The notes under the pieces are model-generated. The model saw only the letters and a list, made by a program, of their open reading frames with translations. It made no database searches and was not told the origin of the DNA. The translations under genes were made by a program, and so were the position numbers. From assembly GCA_025667525.1 (NCBI GenBank), contig CM046878.1:84402196-84466195 (forward strand): a stretch of 64,000 nt of DNA. The letters run 5' to 3'. The DNA comes from Glebionis coronaria (lineage: Eukaryota; Streptophyta; Magnoliopsida; Asterales; Asteraceae). How positions within the stretch are numbered: position 1 is the first letter of the stretch; every line of letters starts with the position of its first letter. Below, one piece after another: positions 1 to 11,752 of this stretch.

Positions 1-1556
1 GGTATATCTTGACCAATTGTAGGTGCAGATGTGTCTGATTGTGCAACAGTTGCTGGAGCGAAAACTTCGGTTACCGGAGCTATTACCTCAGGTTCTGGAG
101 CAACAATACTTGGAGGAGTAAAGAATTCATCAAAGAACGATTGAAACAACGTATCCCATTCAGTCCTAGAAGGTGGTGTAAATGATGATGAAGTAGGGTT
201 GTTTGGGACAAGACCAGAGCTAATGTTACTGGGTCCCATTTCATGAAGTGCGGGTTCAGAGCTGCTTTGCTCAGAAGCCATTGCTGTCAGCTCATCAAAA
301 TCAACATTCATAGTTTCGAGGATCTTGTGAGAGTTACGGTTGTAGATTCGGTATGCCTTCTTTGCGGGGGCGTAACCAATGAAAATACCAATATCAGCTT
401 TTGGTTGAAGTTTTCCCAAATTGTCACCATCATTATTTGGATAGCAAAGAGAACCAAATACATGAAGATATGATAAATCTGGTACTTTTCCATGGAGAAG
501 CTCATAAGGTGTTTTACCATGGCGTTTACGAATTAGTGACCGGTTTTGGGTGTACACTGCTGTAGATACTGCTTCTGCCCATAAGAACAATGGAGCCTTT
601 GCGTAAATTAACATCGTTCGAGCAGCTTCCATATGTGTGCGATTTCGCCTTTCAACGACACCGTTTTGTTGTGGAGTGCGAGCAACGGATGTTTCATGAG
701 AAATGCCAACTTCTATTAAATCACGCAAAATGTGATTCACAAATTCAGTTCCATTATCTGTACGAATGCGTCGGACAGTAGTGTTGAGACGCACTTGAAT
801 CATCTTGAGAAAGCCGATGATGAATTTAGGTGCCTCATTTTTTGCTTTAAGAAATTTCACCCATGTAAACCGAGAGTAATCATCGACAATGACGAGGATG
901 TACTTTTTGCTACTAAGACTTTCAATACGCATTGGCCCACAAAGATCAATATGCAAAAGATAAAGTTTCTCTTGGTTGGTGTCTTCCGTCTTGGGTTTGT
1001 AAGATTTCTTAGTGCTTTTCCCCATTGTACACGCGGAACACAAATGATCCTTGTGAAATGAAAGTTTAGGAAGACCACGAACAAGTTCGTTTTTCGCCAA
1101 ATGATTAATAGCGTCGAAGTTAAGATGAGATAACCGTCGATGCCATAACCATGACTTAGTCTTCGATGCTTTGGAGAGAAGACATACGGAAGAGGCGTCC
1201 ATCATGTCTTGTAGTGACAAAGTATACAAGTTATTCCCTCGAGTACCTTTCAATAAATCAACCCCTTCCAAATTACGAATGAAGCAGGTATGCTCTCGAA
1301 AAGCAACTTCTAGGTTTACATCACAAAATTGTCCCACAGAAAATAAGTTGTGACCAAGACCTTCCACGTAATACACTCTCGAAATTATAACATTCCCAAT
1401 ATGATATTCACCATAACCCATTATCTTTGCAATATGATCATTTCCAAATCGAACCGTACCAAGAAACTTGCTGACGAAATTTCTGAGCTGAGAGCGATCT
1501 CCGGTCATATGCTTGGAGCAACCAGAGTCCAAATACCAGAGAACAATTTGGACCAC
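1..1556 (-). pseudogene. Copia pol: protease, GAG-pre-integrase and integrase (partial)
   Basis: I translated this minus-strand frame line by line and found no stop from about 1556 to about 240; the remaining 240 bases were not checked codon by codon. The aspartic protease motif is at 1521-1529 (DSG, followed by CSKHMTG). A GAG-pre-integrase zinc-binding region follows, with WHRRLSHL near 1075-1150 and CSAC near 1025-1040. The integrase core has its first Asp in HIDLCGP (near 930) and second in RTDNGTEF (near 695-750), with TPQQNGVVERRNR near 590-670 supplying the Glu. The integrase C-terminal motif FGSLCYPNN is near 425-455. Upstream the frame is broken: the spacer frame ends in a stop at 1505-1507, overlapping this frame, which means a one-base shift close to 1560. 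The gene continues past the window edge, where RT and RNase H would lie. Confidence 0.93.
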
Positions 1557-2893
1557 CTGTTTTCAATAACAACAGTAGACAATGCTTTGGAAACTATTGG
1601 TTCCTGAGTGTTAGCAGATATAGATATAGAATTATCAGAATTGCTAACATTTTTGAGACCCTTAGATTTCCTACGTTTTCTAATGTGAGTTTTAGCACTA
1701 ACAGGTTTTACTGTTCCAACTTTCTTAGGTTTTGGATTATTCGCGGGCACTACAGTGGGAGTAGACCTATTTAAAGGGCACTTGGTTCCTACAGTAGTGT
1801 TAGTGTTCCTAGTTAAAGGACACGCTTGTGTTTTGGTAGCCTTGGTACTCCTAGTTAAAGGGCACGCTTTCTTCGATGTAGTGGGAGTGATCCTAGTCAA
1901 AGGGCACGTATTTCCTACTATAGTGAAAGTTCTACCAGTGGGGCGCCACATCCAGCCAACTTGGGTTAACACTTTCCCAGTCGGTTTCCATTCTAATCCA
2001 TTTTTCCGGGCATACATCTCATTCACATGGTCAATAAGGCAAGAATCATGACGACTAGAAAACATACATTCATTGCAATTCCAACATTTCAAATTAGAAT
2101 TCACAGTAGGCTTAGAACGCTGCACAACCGCAGAGCCTTTAGGTTTAGCTACATGATTCTTTTTATTCAAAACAGAAATAACATTCCTAGGATGGGCTTC
2201 TACTTTCTTCTTCACTTGACTACTAGGTGGGGGCAAGATCCTATCATTCTTCTTGTTTCTCTTAAGCTTAGATCTTTGAGCCTTAGTAGTGGTGCTTACT
2301 CCTGTAGAAGGCAACACAGGAATATTAGAAGCTGGTTTTGATTCCGCCTTATCTTTAGTGACCAAAGTTTGAGGTGGTTTAGTCCTAGGGCCCTTGTTAA
2401 GTGGTGTGACGGCTATTAGGTTCCTTTTGAATGCACTAGAGGATGATGCTGAGATAGTGGCTGCGTTATCTACAACATTCTTACCTTTTAGAGTACGAAG
2501 TGTTTCCTTTAACTCAACCAAGACCAGATTTTTATCACAAATTTGTTCCCTCAAATCAGATATTTCCACCGACTTTTGATTCAATTGTTCAATCAATGAT
2601 TGATTCTGTGCAGTGGTATCAACACATGCGGGCTTTACAGAATCGAAGAGTCGTGTATTTTTCTGTTTTAAGTTATCAACTTTGGACAAAATCTTGGAAA
2701 CTCGATTATCTAGATCAAGTTTAAAATTCTCAGCGGCCTCAAGTACGTTCACACAGTTAAGCTCCTTAGATTTCTCTATGTCTATCGGCAAAGATTTAGC
2801 AACTTTGTCACTTGGCTGACGCTGTTTTGATTGTAAATTCAATCGAAAATTCTTTTCAAAATTTGCATCATCGATATTAACACCTTCGAATGA
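1505..2893 (-). pseudogene. Copia spacer domain between gag and protease, distal half
   Basis: This open minus-strand frame encodes a Lys/Ser/Thr-rich, largely coiled-coil region (DNLKQKNTRLFD, NQSLIEQLNQKSVEISDL) followed by basic low-complexity sequence and a CxxC-type stretch (CWNCNECMFSSRHDSC). It ends with four CPLTR-type repeats. Its first codons before about 2893 come from the inserted LTR, so the apparent ATG at 2914 is not a real start. It is the continuation of the reading at 15213-16891, separated by element A. The frame runs out at 1505 through a frameshift just before the protease. No enzymatic role is known for this spacer, which is unusually long for Copia elements. Confidence 0.85.
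1766..1933 (-). repeat. Four in-frame 42-bp repeats encoding CPLTR units
   Basis: The conserved cores start at 1766, 1808, 1850 and 1892, exactly 42 bp apart. On the minus strand each encodes 14 residues beginning CPL(T/N)R followed by a Thr/Lys-rich tail. The period is a multiple of three, so copy-number change would keep the frame. The related elements I remember have a single CPLTR motif here, so this looks like a local expansion. Confidence 0.85.
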
Positions 2894-2898
2894 CGTTT
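2894..2898. repeat. Left target-site duplication of element A (CGTTT)
   Basis: CGTTT directly precedes the TGTGACAATCC start of the 5' LTR and is repeated at 15208-15212 directly after the 3' LTR. Confidence 0.95.
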
Positions 2899-5800
2899 TG
2901 TGACAATCCGTCAATTTATGGTTGATATTTTATTCTCAATATTTATTTGAAAACATTATTTTAATGTTACAATATGAACTCACATATTTTTGGGAAGAAA
3001 TTTGGATTTACGTCTTGGAGTAGCATCGACTACGTCTAAACCGGAGGATTCAACGTTACGTGCTTACGTTTACATACACCGTCTTTGGTGACAGTCCGAC
3101 ATTTCAGAAAATAAATTTGTCCATGAATATTATTTTGGAGTTTTAAATTTGAGTTAGTTCATAAACTCACAAATTTACGAGAAGAGATTAGGACTTACGA
3201 TTTTATTTTAACATCCTTTACGACTAAACCGGAAACCTTAGGATTACGTATTTACGTTTTCGAACTCCGTTTTTGATGAGACAATTTTTATTGGATTCGT
3301 TTTGTGACGTTGATTCATAATTTATAAAAACGTTTTTCGTAAAACGACCCGAGGGCACGTAAATCGAGAAAACTAGAATCGAGGAATACCCGTAAACTAG
3401 TGAGATGGGACAAAATACATTGTCCCACCCCACTAGCTTACATGGGGCGGCCAAAAACTTACCAACACCTTTAGGTGTCAAACTTTCTTTAACAAGTATT
3501 ACACTTGTCCACTATAGCTTACTAGTTAAGCTTACCATCCAACAAAACTAGCAAACCAATACCACTTCTCATTTGCAACATGCAAAACCATCTCAAAACT
3601 CTCTCACCCTCCCTTGATTGCCGTCCCACCATCATCATCAAACACCACCTTTCATACAAATTTTAACCATAAACATATGTTATAATTAACATATGTTAAT
3701 CTCCATTCAAAAAGATGAAGATTGGGGCAACTTATAACATCCAAGGAGGAGTATTCATGGTGTCTTGGGGCTGATTTTCCACAAGGTTTCTATGAAGAAT
3801 GGTGGTCATGAAGGTGGTCTTGGTGCATCATAAGTTTCTCCATCCAAAACCATGTCAAACTCATAACCTACATCAAGTTGGTGGTATAAAGATTGTCCTC
3901 CTCATCTTCTTGTTAATTTGATTATGTAAACATGTATTTTATTTCCTATTGTATATGTTTATGATGATTATATGATGATAAAAATGTTATGTGGGGATTT
4001 GTTGTTGATAAACATGATTAAAAAGGTGAAAAACCATAAGAAACAAGGTTAAAATCTTGGTTAAATTTGATGGCTGTATAAAACAGTAAAGAACCATATG
4101 GTAATCTGATAAAATGATGAAGTAGAATGGATTTACAGTAAGCTATGGGTCTTGTACACATGTGAGAGTTGGCCATACAATGGAATCATTGTAATGAGTG
4201 AGATATGATCAAAACAAGTTTAGGGTATAAATATGAAGTTACTGTTTTGGACGATTTTTAGAAAATATTTAGAAGATGACTCAACAGTATCTATAGAAGA
4301 GTTAAATGTAGCACATATCATGTAGTTTATGTGATAAAAATTTGAGCTTCTATCTCCATATAGAACTCAAGATATGGCAGTTTTGGTGAAAGTGAAGTTA
4401 AAAATCAAATTTTTGGAAAATAAAGAATAATACTATTATATAAGCACTCAAAATTTAATAGTATAAAATGTAAAATAAAAACCCACTAACTTATTGATTT
4501 TATTTATATAAGTATGTAAAAGGTTAAATAAGTGGACATTTTATAAAAATGGTAACTTGTTAAGTTTTATAAGTTATAAAACTATAAACTTGATTTTTAC
4601 GACTTTTTCGGCTATCGCCGTAAAATTAACGTTTTTGTTAAATAAAACTTAGATGGTTGGACCCGTCTAATGAAAACTTTATAAAACTTATATACTGATA
4701 TATAGACATGTATAACAAGTAAAAACCGATAAAACCCGAACTATAGGGCATACGGACATTAACGAGCTAAGTAAACATATTGGACTAATACTTGGGCTAA
4801 TAATTGGACTAAATAAGATAAACACCCATAAAAAGAACTTATTGGGCTTAACCCATTTGGGCCCAACTTGAAAGTGTATGTACTGATAATATAAGTACAA
4901 AATGGATTAAAATAAGTTAAATAACTTATAATAAGTTTATTGGACTTAAAATACATAAATAGGTAAAACTAGTAAACTAGTATAAACGTTACCGACACAT
5001 AACACTAAAATGAGTAAACGAGAATATGTAAACCCACTTGATCATCATATATAAATAATCATCATATGTATACATAATTGATATTTTTATAAAGTCATTG
5101 GACAAACGTCTAAGACCGAGTATTATTTGTCTAGGTTTCCGTGATTGAAGCACGTACCGTACGTCCGAATTGCCGATCACCCGCCTTCCCATATCAACGT
5201 GAGTTCATAGCCTCACACTCTTTTAAATGTTTTTATAAATGTTTTATAAACCCGCGAGGGAGATAACATGTTAGTTTTTATAAAATAGGACACCATTTGT
5301 CCCGATTGTTTGTTTATTGATTTTTGGACCCGAATGATTGAATGACCCGATTGTATGACCCTATAAATGATTAAAGGACCCGATAGATGAAATCAAATGG
5401 ATTATTAAAGTTAGGTTATGTCACTAATAGTCCCATTAGCATGAATTGTGAACTACCGGGAGTTGGTAGACGCTTATGCATTTAATAGTACTATTTGGGG
5501 ACGATCACCCCAGTTCGCGCCTTGACGGTTGATCCCCGTCGTGCCACATTGATTGGTAAGCGAATTTATGTATGAGAAGATTTCCATAGCGTGACCTTTG
5601 TGACGACACGCTACTTTAGATGGGCAAAATTTGGTATCGGGTTAGCTACCCGTTTTGGTTTTAGTAAGGTAACAATGTCATGCGGCTTATAATAATCCAA
5701 TCACCGAAATATTACTAGACGCTCCGAATTACGATGTATTGCCTGACTAGCAATATAGGGTCATACTATTGATATTATGTTTGTATTTTGGTTTTTATAA

Positions 5801-6353
5801 CCATATTCATATAACGGTTTTATTTAATCTATACAACGTTGCAAAACGTATTGTATGGTGTTTTTAACGACAATGATTCGTATAATGATTTTTAAGGCAA
5901 ATGCCTATATTATGATTTTCGATAAGGATTTGTATAAAATGACTTTGAATATTTTATGGCCTATTAAAAAGATTTGTACAAAATGATTTCAGTAATAATT
6001 TTATACTGATATTATATTGATGGATTTTATCAAACTCTATGAATTCACTCGGCGTTATCACTGACCTTTTCTTTTAACATGTCTTATCTCAGGTACTTAA
6101 AGGTAATTCTCGGGAAGACAACAAGAATTCATGGCCCGCACTTAAACAACATTTTTCCATTCAAATAATTTGTAAAACTTTGTATGAAATATAATGACTT
6201 GGGACCGATGTAACTTTGATGTTTATGAATGGAAATGATTTATTATTAAACGACGCGACTTTTATGCGTTGTCTATGATGTGAGTAATGTGCTATCCCGT
6301 AACACCAACTAGTCTTCCGCTGTACTGAGTTATATAAATTTGGGGGTGTTACA
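2899..6353 (+). repeat. Element A 5' LTR
   Basis: This 3455-bp LTR begins TG and ends CA. By eye it differs from the 3' copy by roughly three dozen substitutions and no net length change, about 99% identity. It is AT-rich and has no convincing ORF; small minus-strand ORFs inside it recur in the other LTR copies and show no coding signature. Confidence 0.95.
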
Positions 6354-6356
6354 GTT

Positions 6357-6368
6357 TGGTACCAGAGC
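6357..6368 (+). other. Primer binding site of element A
   Basis: TGGTACCAGAGC begins three bases after the 5' LTR. It differs by one base from the TGGTATCAGAGC primer site typical of plant elements primed by initiator methionine tRNA. It is also retained next to the A-family LTR at 31720-35205. Confidence 0.85.
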
Positions 6369-6768
6369 TCTCGTTATAGAGAACGAAAGATTTTTAAAAC
6401 CAAGGTTTTGAATAAAACTTTTCAAAATCTTTTAACTATAAACATTTTTCTAAAAATGTCTAAAAATCTTTTGACTATAACGGTGCTGAAGAATTCCCGA
6501 GTTACCGACAAGGCCAAGACTGAGAAGTGTTATTTTAATATATATATAACTTGGATTATATATATATTTGATGTAATTTTATTACATGATTGTTTGATGA
6601 TTACTTTGATATTTATACGAGGTATTTATATGACGTCGATTGTCACAAGAAACCCTAACTCCCCTAGTAAATTAATCTAAGCTATTCTCGTAGGAATTCT
6701 AGCTATCCTAGATCTAAACCAAGTTGTGGATATTTATGATCCCAACAAATGGTTGATATTCGTAGAAA

Positions 6769-9700
6769 TGTAGATATTAGTTGATTGGGATATTGAAAAA
6801 GAATTGGCGAGATTTAAAACTGATATCGATGTCATGACGATATTTCCTTATAGAGTGAAGTTTGACAAAACGTTACCACCTAGAAAGATGTCATCTGATT
6901 CGTTGTCATCCAATTCTTAAATTGAAATCGAAAGGGTGAATGTTGCACTTGAGGCTGTCATTGGAACCATTACCCAAAAGCCTCATGCACTAGTACCTTT
7001 CCGAGAAGTCTAGTTGAATGATTAAGTCATTTTATATTAATGACTCATTTGATAATTGTTGTTGTAAGAACTAATAGGATTGGAATTAAGTGTTGATTCA
7101 TATCGAGCTTTTATTGCCCTTTAAAGGTGTAAGAATAAGATTGAAAGTATTGGAATATGAGATAGGATATTGCCTTGAGTATGAGTTGATTAAAACTTGA
7201 ATAAAGTAAAATTTAATCCGTATGGAATATGAGATTGATAAGAGGAAGTCGTTAAGTTCTGTGACTGAATTATAAGGTTTTACTTGATTGTTGATTCGAG
7301 TTAAGTGTTGTTCCTAGGCCATTGCCCACTAATGAGGATGCCCAGTGTCCAAGAAATAAATTGAAGAAATCTTCTTCTGAATTGAGACCGATGGATCTTC
7401 TGGGACATGTGGAACACCTAATGACCCTTGTAGATTAGTATTCATTGTGGTGTCTTTTAAAAATCCCTAACTTAACTGAGACATCAGTTGGTAGGATGAG
7501 TTCTGAGAATTGTATGACATAGTGACACGTAATGTGTTACGGTACAATTTTGACTTGTTTGTGATTAATGAAAAAGACTACCTTTGATTGCTAATTTCTA
7601 CATGTATCGATGTTATCTATCTTTTCTTGCTTCTTCCTAATGCTCGCATTAGTGATGCAACCATTGAACAAGTACTCATCTCGATTTGAGTTATGATTGC
7701 GAACTATTCTTTTTGAGTGCCATCGAGATCATGAACCTCATGATTATTTGGCTAAAGCTCATTTCCTATCATATTGTAGTTAGTTCTTGGTGAACAAGCT
7801 TTCATCACTCTTTTGCAGATCACTCATTGTTTTTATAGGACAAAACATTATCCATTGAGAAAAACTGAATTTTCATCACTGAAAGGATTATTTAAAATGA
7901 GATTTATAAGTGATTGATATCAAAATAAAGATGTTTATGAAAAGCTTTGGAAACTTAATTATTTCCATAAACAAAGAAATCTTTGTAAATGTATTTTTGA
8001 TTCTTATTTAAGAATTAAGCATGAAAATGTTTTTATTATAAACATGATGATAAAATTTTGACGAACTGAGTATTGCATCGTTGATCTTGAAATTGTATAT
8101 AGTTGCGCGCCTACATACAATTTGGAATGGACTATGCAAGACTGATTAGTAGTCACCATAAAACTAGTGAATAAACACTACATTTTCTTTGAGGATTGTG
8201 AAAGATTAAAAATTTTAATGAGATCTGCAAGAAGTGAAAAATAAGGACATAATGTTAGGGACACCTACATATGTGCCTGTAGCATCTATTCTTCTAAGTC
8301 GAATTTACTCATCTGTGGAATTTGTCTTATTTGACAAATTGATATTCCGTTCTTGTCCAATTCTCCCGTAGTGAGATTCTTAGGAAAAGTATTTGATTAT
8401 CGAGTGTTGATACCCGACTGGATGTATCGACGTTCATATCATTTCTTTTGATTAGATTTCACATTTGAATGACCTGGGTAACGATCCGAGGAGCTTTCGA
8501 ATGCGTACTCAAATTATGAAAACATGGGATATATTCATATTCGTTAAATGTTTTCGTCTGTATTGAAATTCTCTCGCATAGATTATGCATTGACCTTACT
8601 CTTTTAAGGTTAGTTATGTCTCCTGAATTTGCGAAGGATTATGAGATATCATTAGACTTTTGAGAAGTTCACATCTTATCGACGGCAACGAAACTGGAAA
8701 GTTGATAGTGCCAGTAGAATGGATTGATTGATTATGACATGACGACATTGTGTTAATTGATGGGAACTTGGATTGAATTCCCCTAAATGATAAGATGTTG
8801 ATTATCAAAAGTGATCTAAATAATTCTTGATGGATGACTTAGAATTATACCATGAATGGTTGTGAATTAGTCATAGATATTGTAATCTAAAAGAACCTAA
8901 TATGAATGTATTAAAAGATGTTTATGTTATCTAAACTTTAGGAGGTATTTGATAAATTACCTAGACTTTTGCCATTAAGGCAAGTTGAAATTAGTATTGA
9001 TTATATTCCTGGTGCTGCACTTGTGGCTTGTACACTATACGTCAGCACCATCTAAATTAAAGGAATTACCGTACAACTGAGAAAGTTGTCGGAGAAAGAT
9101 TTTATTATACCAAGCCTGTCATCCTGAAGAGCTATGGTGTTATCTTTCCTGATATTTATAGATTACTGTGACTGAGTAAATTGACAATCGAAAACGATAT
9201 CCATAACTCGAAATGGAAGAATTGTTCGATCATTTACAAGGTTCTAGCAAATTTGATCCATGGCATGGTTATCATCAACTTCGCATCTGCGAAAGAGATT
9301 ATCTATTCCAATCATCACATCCCGAACTTGTGATGAACGTTATGAGTTTCACGTGATGTCGTTTGGATTGACAATGCACATGTAGTATTCATAATTATGA
9401 TGAATCACGTGTGTAGGCTGTAATTTGATAAATTCATGCTCGTGATCATTAAGAACTACATGTTTGTTTACCAGAATAAGAATGAGTTAATAATTATTTA
9501 TAGACTGCCCTGAATTGGCCAAACAGTGTAAACCTGAACCTTGAATAATTAACACGTGATTAAAGACTTGAACCTTTACATGATTAGACTATGTGATTAA
9601 AAGGATAATGGAATATAAATTGACTCTTCAAAAATTAAGAGCCCTTTTAAGACTTTGGATTTTACCAAAAAGAAATGGAAATATGTTTTGACAAATGTTT

Positions 9701-11720
9701 TAACAAAGGATCTTAAGGGATTATTCCCTTATACACAAACCATTTAACTAAACTTCTGTTTAGGGGTAAATGTTTGTGTATACTTCTAGACAACTTAAGA
9801 AGAATTGAGGAATTATATAATTTATGACTTGAAATTTGAAACGAAAATTTTTGCTTTTCCACTAAGAAAATTTTGACCAAAGTATAAACAAAAGTTTTTC
9901 GAACATTTACGAATCTTATTAATTATTTTCGATAAATCAACGAAAATCTTGTTAATTAAACTCAAATTTATTTTGAACATTCTATATAATTGGTCGAACT
10001 AAGAAATTTAAAACTTTTACGTTTACGTTTCATAAAAATTGAATAATAATTATTTAATTAATTATAATAATTACCGACGCTTTAGAACGACATATTGAGT
10101 AAAACAGATAAAAATGATAGTTGAGAAGAAACTAAAACTCAGAAAATGTGAAGAAATAATTTTTGAATAAATACGGTTGTGATATTTATTTCATCAGGAA
10201 GGTGAACGTAATTACTGACGCATAATATAGAAAGAATATCTGAGTGAATTGTGGACATGATAATTATATCATCATGAGAAGTGAATATAGATACCGATGC
10301 ATTATGTAGAAAAGATAAAGAACCAGTTAGGACATGTTCCTTAATAATGAAGGTGCAAAATAAATTGTCGAACAAGATAAAAATAGCCGATGATTGTAAA
10401 AAGGATAACATAGATAATAAAAGGGGTTCGCGGCTAATGTGAACCATTAAAATTTAGAAGCCGATAGCGTTAAATGATTAAAAGTCCATTTGTGATTGTC
10501 TAAATATGGAGGATTATGAGATATAGTTATGTTGGAATTTGTAAGTATAAGTATTATATGTATGTCATTTTTGACTAAAAGTATCCTTGTCTGAATAAGT
10601 TGTACTAATGACAATTATGAAGGCAGACATCGCCTCATACATTAGTAAACGTCTAGCTATTGCAAAGGTCATCATCTGAATTTAATTCGATTTGGGTCAT
10701 CATCGACAGACTGACCAAATCTGCTAATATCATTCTCGTTAATGATAAATGCAAAAGAGTTATGTAAACATAGCATGCCTGTATCGATCATCTATATCAA
10801 GATCCTCGCTTCGCATCGAATTTCTAGAGATTTGCTCAGAAATCATTGAGAACGAACCTTGATGAGAGTACTATGTACCACCCCAAATCGAAGGGACGAG
10901 GTAAAGTAACGATACAAGGTAATATAAGTGTTGTTTTGTGTTTGAATGATTGACCTTTGGTAATGAACCGTATAACCGTTTTCCTTTGGAAAGATTATCA
11001 TTGATAATCATCGCATTAGGATTGAGATTGAATCTTGTTAGGATCTAGATATTAGAGCATCTGTAAGCAGGAGTTGAGATGAAGACACCCGACAAACACC
11101 CATTGTGAGTTGGACATGTCTTTTAGGTTTAAGGTTTCATATAATGGCGAACCTAACCTTACAAAATACCCGACCCGCGATACCTGAAATGATTGTTGAG
11201 ATTAGGATCTGATTATTGACAGCCGGTAGTGGGCAAGAGGTTATGTGAATGTGGAAAGTAGATCTTGAAGTGCCAAATGGGTAGCGAAGTTATGCCACAA
11301 TTTTTAACCTTGGAAAAAAAAATGAATTCATGATCTGACAAATCATGGGATATAAGTCCCCGTTGTATGGGACCATTGAGATGGTATAAAAGATTGGTTT
11401 GAAAGGCATATAAGCTGGATCTACCCTAGGACTTCAAGAACCGCGTGAATTATGTTTCGTAAATCGAACTTGATGGAATATCTATCAAGTGAAATTCTGA
11501 TTATTCTTAGTAGAGCTTAGATCGGCGAAAAGTTGCATTCATCAGAAACCCGTGAACATCATGGATAGAGAAAGTAAGTCAACATTAAGCCTGATCTTAT
11601 TCCCGTAGTTATGTTTGATGAAACTCGCGTATTGTAATTGAACTTGTGAGAAAAGACCGAATGTGGAGGAAATACCCACATGGCTTTAACTCTATAAGAA
11701 GCGAGTAGTAAGATGATCTT
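6769..11720 (+). pseudogene. Element A interior: degenerate Ty3/Gypsy pol remnants (RT, integrase, chromodomain)
   Basis: No plus-strand ORF longer than about 90 codons exists, but pieces are readable. At 9215-9300 the frame gives LFDHLQGSS followed by GYHQLRI, the RT block usually read as DLFDQLQGSS...GYHQLRV, with its catalytic context changed. At 8970-9050 a piece resembles the RT entry region (LRQVE, IPGAA). At 10697-10726 VIIDRLTKSA is the gypsy integrase core, and near 10870 a YHPKSKG segment matches the YHPQTDGQ motif. Near 11400 and 11560 KAYKLDLP and IMDRE resemble the region leading into a chromodomain. Stops and shifts interrupt every block. Domain order fits a chromovirus. I cannot place gag or protease. 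Confidence 0.75.
9730..9782. repeat. Imperfect inverted repeat inside element A
   Basis: Two arms of about 24-25 bases pair with small bulges around a TTCT loop. The outer arms TATACACAAAC and GTTTGTGTATA are perfect complements, as are the inner TAAAC and GTTTA. The right arm contains CTGTTTAGGGGTAAATG, 17 bases identical to the sequence directly before the 3' LTR (11735-11751). Confidence 0.8.
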
Positions 11721-11734
11721 TGAGGACAAAGATC

Positions 11735-11752
11735 CTGTTTAGGGGTAAATGC
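11735..11752 (+). other. Polypurine-tract region before element A 3' LTR
   Basis: A short purine run, AGGGGTAAA, lies directly upstream of the 3' LTR start at 11753, where plus-strand priming would occur. It is weaker than the usual GGGGGAG tract. Confidence 0.55.

Noticed and set aside
2894..2914. ATG at 2914 as start of the 469-codon Copia ORF
   Set aside because: The first codons come from the inserted LTR, so it is not a native start.
6408..6680. 90-codon plus-strand ORF after the element A primer site as gag
   Set aside because: Composition is Ile/Asn/Lys-rich, as expected from AT-rich DNA, and no gag motif appears.
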